Below, in pieces: positions 6,301 through 7,032 of a DNA stretch of 7,032 nucleotides. Numbering within the stretch: position 1 is the stretch's first letter; each line of letters opens with the position of its first letter. Source of the stretch: an uncultured Clostridia bacterium (lineage in GTDB: Bacteria > Bacillota_A > Clostridia > Christensenellales > Aristaeellaceae); the NCBI GenBank assembly GCA_947165745.1, contig CAMVBO010000088.1, forward strand, positions 1 to 7,032, read 5' to 3'. Below the pieces are notes generated by a model that did no database searches, was not told where the DNA came from, and worked only from the letters and a program-made list of their open reading frames with translations. Position numbers and translations under genes: made by a program.

Positions 6301-6595
6301 TATCCTCCCAGATCGGCGTCTCCGGCAGGCGTGCGAGCCGCGCGTCCACGTCCTCGCAGACGGCCTCGCCCGTGCCGTCGTCCAGGGTCAGCCCGGTGCC
6401 GTCCACCTCGCCGCCCGCTTCCACCGGCGGGTCCACTTCTTCGTCAGCCACCCCGTCCTCCACGTCGAAACCGGCGGCAGGGGCATCGCCGGACAAAACA
6501 TCCACTTCGAGATCCTCCATGAAGGCGACGGGCAGATTCGCGCACGCCAAAAGCGCTGCCATCAGCAGCGCGCACAGTCGCTTCGTCATGCGCAT
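3395..6595 (-). CDS. Exported mosaic protein: transglutaminase-like, BspA-type LRR, cysteine repeats, four Big_2 domains
   Basis: A 1066-residue predicted surface or secreted protein. Residues 1-26 are a signal sequence (MRMTKR then a hydrophobic stretch), with a lipobox-like LLAC at 15-18. Residues 27-85 are strongly acidic with no Lys or Arg until R86. A transglutaminase-like domain spans about 315-425, with Cys363 in VVCEGYSKAF, His403 in GFHMWNMV and Asp418 in YMADLTN, so the papain-like triad looks intact. Such domains in surface proteins are peptidases, crosslinkers or binders (family knowledge). Residues 485-570 form a BspA/LRR_5-type segment (GSGAFANCPNL, ITIPDSVQSIDEAAF). Three cysteine repeats follow at about 616-730, then four Ig-like group 2 domains (about 735-814, 817-900, 901-984, 985-1066), the last three with an 84-residue period. 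There is no LPxTG or SLH anchor. The start at 6595 is set by GGAGG 9 nt upstream; two further upstream ATG codons precede the promoter. It is monocistronic, with its own promoter and terminators. The substrate is unknown. Confidence 0.88.
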   Translation of the reverse strand: MRMTKRLCALLMAALLACANLPVAFMEDLEVDVLSGDAPAAGFDVEDGVADEEVDPPVEAGGEVDGTGLTLDDGTGEAVCEDVDARLARLPETPIWEDIEEEAVRLDVDFDNEAAAAGYIYRAMHAQPVKSRLMLRAAYASMAGQRLSGVNLRLYNALKAQIQQVAAGERSDTVFYVSGATLYPEEYYSAADLGLESFVGEDNKLTDEARQVITDFIRIDINNVIRALVVDCPYDLYWYDKTKGMSWRGVSATFVGDQIRVTGKESGDTRYAFCVSRDYSSSGEENTYETDAAKAAAVKSAAANARQIIEANQSLGDLDKLAAYKQAVCDLVSYNRDASGAAYGDPWQLVWVFDGDPATNVVCEGYSKAFQFLCDESDFIDGRVLAVVSVTGDMSTGTSTGFHMWNMVNIDGANYMADLTNCDSGNVGYPNQLFLVGYTHMNDAGAYCFATKSTVVAYSFENRISNLFKAEDLTYAGDPVGPMEDWTALGDVFWKMNGAGTLRVMGSGPIPGFTGKDGDVAPWAGTALKRVSLESGVTGIGSGAFANCPNLIQITIPDSVQSIDEAAFDAGAFGRAGSTGLLIESCGNAKAIEYGQRLNLKYSFKHGEAIIDEAVAPTCVDAGLTQGSHCAVCGEPLVPQETVKATGHSPETVHGTAASCAEEGLTDGERCSVCGEWITPQQTIDRLAHTPETVLGFPATYASAGLSDGEKCSVCGAWIIPQTEIDHLVYPGSRLTKNGKNGTITVNLGERFRLTPAFADAAKVSVKAYKSSKTRAVSVDGGGVVTAKAEGSATITVTTSNKKKTATVIVKVVDPLKPTGVSIANGKKATLYLDETLSLNGVLKPDTAQSKLTWKSSKKSVASVDGSGLVTPHKEGTAKITVTTWNKKKATITVKVVDRYKPTGVRIANGKKATLYLGQTLPLNGVLKPDTARSNLIWKSSNAKVARVDASGLVTPIKEGTAKITVTTRNRKKATITVKVVDPLKPTGVSITCPGKTVKVGQTLQLGAALRPLTAQSGVTWKSANKKIATVDANGVVTGKKKGKVKITVTTSKNKKKATITINVVP
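3398..4147 (-). repeat. Three tandem Big_2-coding repeats of about 252 bp
   Basis: Within the 1066-aa protein gene, units 3896-4147 and 3644-3895 encode 84-residue blocks of about 80% identity; both contain the string NGKKATLYL and end in KKATITVKVVD plus two residues. The third unit (3398-3643) is more diverged. A fourth, still more diverged domain lies upstream (residues 735-814). This looks like expansion by duplication within the gene, and such repeats commonly vary in number between strains. Confidence 0.8.
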
Positions 6596-6604
6596 AAAAG
6601 CCCA

Positions 6605-6609
6605 CCTCC
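6605..6609 (-). promoter_or_regulatory. Ribosome binding site of the 1066-aa protein gene
   Basis: GGAGG (extended GGAGGTGG) on the minus strand, 9 nt before the ATG at 6595 and 15 nt before the next in-frame ATG at 6589. It favours the first of these two and excludes the starts at 6679 and 6643. Confidence 0.85.
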
Positions 6610-6619
6610 ACGCATTACC

Positions 6620-6648
6620 ATTATAATGGAAACCTTTATTCATGTCAA
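6620..6648 (-). promoter_or_regulatory. Full-consensus sigma-A promoter of the 1066-aa protein gene
   Basis: TTGACA (6643-6648) and TATAAT (6620-6625) on the minus strand are spaced by 17 bp, matching consensus at all twelve positions. The predicted transcription start near 6613 leaves a leader of only about 18 nt, just enough for the GGAGG site. There is no room for a riboswitch or leader attenuator in the transcript. No clear operator palindrome overlaps it, so expression may be high and largely constitutive (inference). Confidence 0.9.
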
Positions 6649-6690
6649 AGGAAAATGTGTGTGTAACCTTTTTGAACAATGCAGGGCATG

Positions 6691-6768
6691 AAAAAAGCGC
6701 AAGCGTTGACTGACTCGTTTCAATCCAGAGGATTGAGACAAGTCACCGTAGGCGCCGAAAATGCGCTT
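6691..6768 (-). ncRNA. Candidate structured RNA or nested hairpin ending in a T-tract
   Basis: Read on the minus strand, AAGCGCA (6762-6768) pairs with TGCGCTT (6695-6701), enclosing an inner hairpin at 6711-6745 with a 16-position stem. That stem has one C-A mismatch and one G-T wobble, and a 3-nt loop. The outer stem runs directly into a T-tract: six T at 6691-6696, the last two inside the stem. This is the shape of a small RNA or attenuator ending in an intrinsic terminator. No promoter was recognised for it, so it might instead end read-through from the Xre gene to its right. Confidence 0.3.
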
Positions 6769-6793
6769 CGTGGACTTTGGAAACACACTCCAG

Positions 6794-6828
6794 GACGCAT
6801 GAATTGAATTGCGCCTCTCCCATGCGTC
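6794..6828. repeat. Inverted repeat with 8-bp arms
   Basis: GACGCATG (6794-6801) and CATGCGTC (6821-6828) are perfect complements around a 19-nt loop. It is the middle of three palindromes in this intergenic stretch. Function unknown. Confidence 0.5.
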
Positions 6829-6838
6829 GAAGGGCAAT

Positions 6839-6876
6839 TGGGGCTGTCTCAAAACATACGTTTTGAGACAGCCCCA
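6839..6876 (-). terminator. Long perfect hairpin after the second Xre gene, terminator-like
   Basis: The 17-bp arms, T plus GGGGCTGTCTCAAAAC (6839-6855) and the complement (6860-6876), close a 4-nt loop. On the minus strand the hairpin begins 13 nt after the Xre stop codon, the right place for a terminator. Neither side has a proper T-tract (AATTG on the minus side), so it might instead be a dispersed palindrome or insertion-sequence end. Strand is assigned from gene context. Confidence 0.55.
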
Positions 6877-6889
6877 TACATCCCGTTTC

Positions 6890-7032
6890 TCATTCCTCTT
6901 CCGTCCAGAACAGCTCGTCCAGCGTCTTTTCCAGCGCCCGGCAGATGGCGATGCACAGCTTGATCGTCGGGTTGTAATCGCCCTTTTCGATGGCGTTGAT
7001 GGTCTGGCGGGACACGCCCACCGCGTCGGCCA
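6890..7032 (-). CDS. Small Xre-family regulator, C-terminal part (start beyond window)
   Basis: The last 47 codons of a helix-turn-helix regulator; the N-terminus is cut by the right edge. The visible part reads ADAVGVSRQTINAIEKGDYN, then PTIKLCIAICRALEKTLDEL and FWTEEE, then TGA. It holds the recognition helix (VSRQTINAIEKG) and helices 4-5 of a Cro/C1-type fold, ending almost at once after the domain. This is typical of the compact regulators of about 65-70 aa that consist of the domain alone, so about 20 residues are probably missing. Members of this compact group often sit beside small membrane-protein genes, but no such neighbour can be seen here. It reads toward the 1066-aa protein gene, yet a long hairpin and that gene's own promoter separate them. 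Confidence 0.88.
   Translation of the reverse strand, partial: ADAVGVSRQTINAIEKGDYNPTIKLCIAICRALEKTLDELFWTEEE

Larger units (their letters stand above)
6649..6889. other. Intergenic region rich in inverted repeats, no convincing gene
   Basis: About 240 bp between the promoter of the 1066-aa protein gene and the second Xre gene. It holds three stem-loops (6711-6745, 6794-6828, 6839-6876) and an outer pairing of 6695-6701 with 6762-6768. Short open frames on both strands cross it. One on the plus strand (6688-6807, 39 codons, beginning MKKAQALTDS) and one on the minus strand (6640-6852) have no good ribosome binding site and overlap the palindromes. It could be a small structured RNA or a miniature dispersed repeat; neither can be settled here. 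Confidence 0.5.

Noticed and set aside
6596..6679. Longer start of the 1066-aa protein, adding 28 residues
   Set aside because: The upstream ATG codons at 6679 and 6643 lie before the predicted transcription start near 6613, and GGAGG sits correctly for the ATG at 6595.
5276..6691. 471-codon open frame on the plus strand over the N-terminal half of the same gene
   Set aside because: Composition is Val/Gly/His-rich with no recognisable motif or ribosome binding site, and it crosses the opposing gene's consensus promoter. It is a shadow of the minus-strand codon pattern.
6711..6745. Resemblance of GTTTCAATCC and its inverted partner to a CRISPR repeat end
   Set aside because: Only one copy exists, with no spacers and no cas gene nearby. 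The match to typical repeat termini is short and fits a simple hairpin.
6688..6807. 39-codon plus-strand frame beginning MKKAQALTDS, and a minus-strand frame at 6640-6852
   Set aside because: Neither has a convincing ribosome binding site or promoter, both run through palindromes, and the minus-strand one overlaps the consensus promoter of the large gene. Either could be revisited if conserved in relatives.

Overview
The window looks like chromosomal DNA from a GC-rich member of the Clostridia (Bacillota), probably gut-associated. The evidence is a yerC-pcrA gene pair, SinR/Xre-type regulators, near-consensus sigma-A promoters (TTGAC-17-TATAAT), strong GGAGG ribosome binding sites, and a large secreted mosaic protein of transglutaminase-like, BspA-type LRR and Big_2 domains of the kind common in gut Firmicutes. 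This taxonomic call is inference from gene content, not from a marker tree. No phage, IS transposase, CRISPR array, tRNA or rRNA was seen.

Layout, left to right. (1) 1-1231, minus: N-terminal 410 residues of a PcrA/UvrD-type helicase, cut by the window edge. (2) 1232-1534, minus: yerC, a TrpR-related regulator whose stop codon directly abuts the pcrA start, with a strong promoter at 1588-1616. (3) 1653-1970, minus: an Xre-family regulator. (4) 1971-2123: a divergent control region holding palindromes. (5) 2124-3190, plus: a two-gene unit, a 120-aa four-helix membrane protein followed 2 nt later by a 233-aa sigma-70-like protein with a single C-terminal membrane helix. (6) 3191-3394: a convergent intergenic region with hairpins, including a 15-bp perfect terminator stem. 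(7) 3395-6595, minus: a 1066-aa exported protein with its own consensus promoter. (8) 6649-6889: a non-coding stretch packed with inverted repeats. (9) 6890-7032, minus: the C-terminal end of a second, small Xre-type regulator running off the right edge.

How the parts may work together. yerC and pcrA are very likely co-transcribed (DNA repair helicase plus small regulator). The Xre gene at 1653 faces away from the membrane-protein/sigma-like pair, and the shared intergenic region holds operator-like palindromes, so autoregulation and control of the divergent pair is a reasonable hypothesis. The most interesting part is that pair. Its promoter puts the predicted transcription start on the A of the ATG, which suggests a leaderless mRNA. 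The second protein looks like a degenerate ECF-type sigma factor tethered to the membrane. The exported 1066-aa protein stands alone with its own promoter and terminators; it keeps an apparent Cys-His-Asp transglutaminase-like triad and has three cysteine-rich repeats and four Ig-like repeats.
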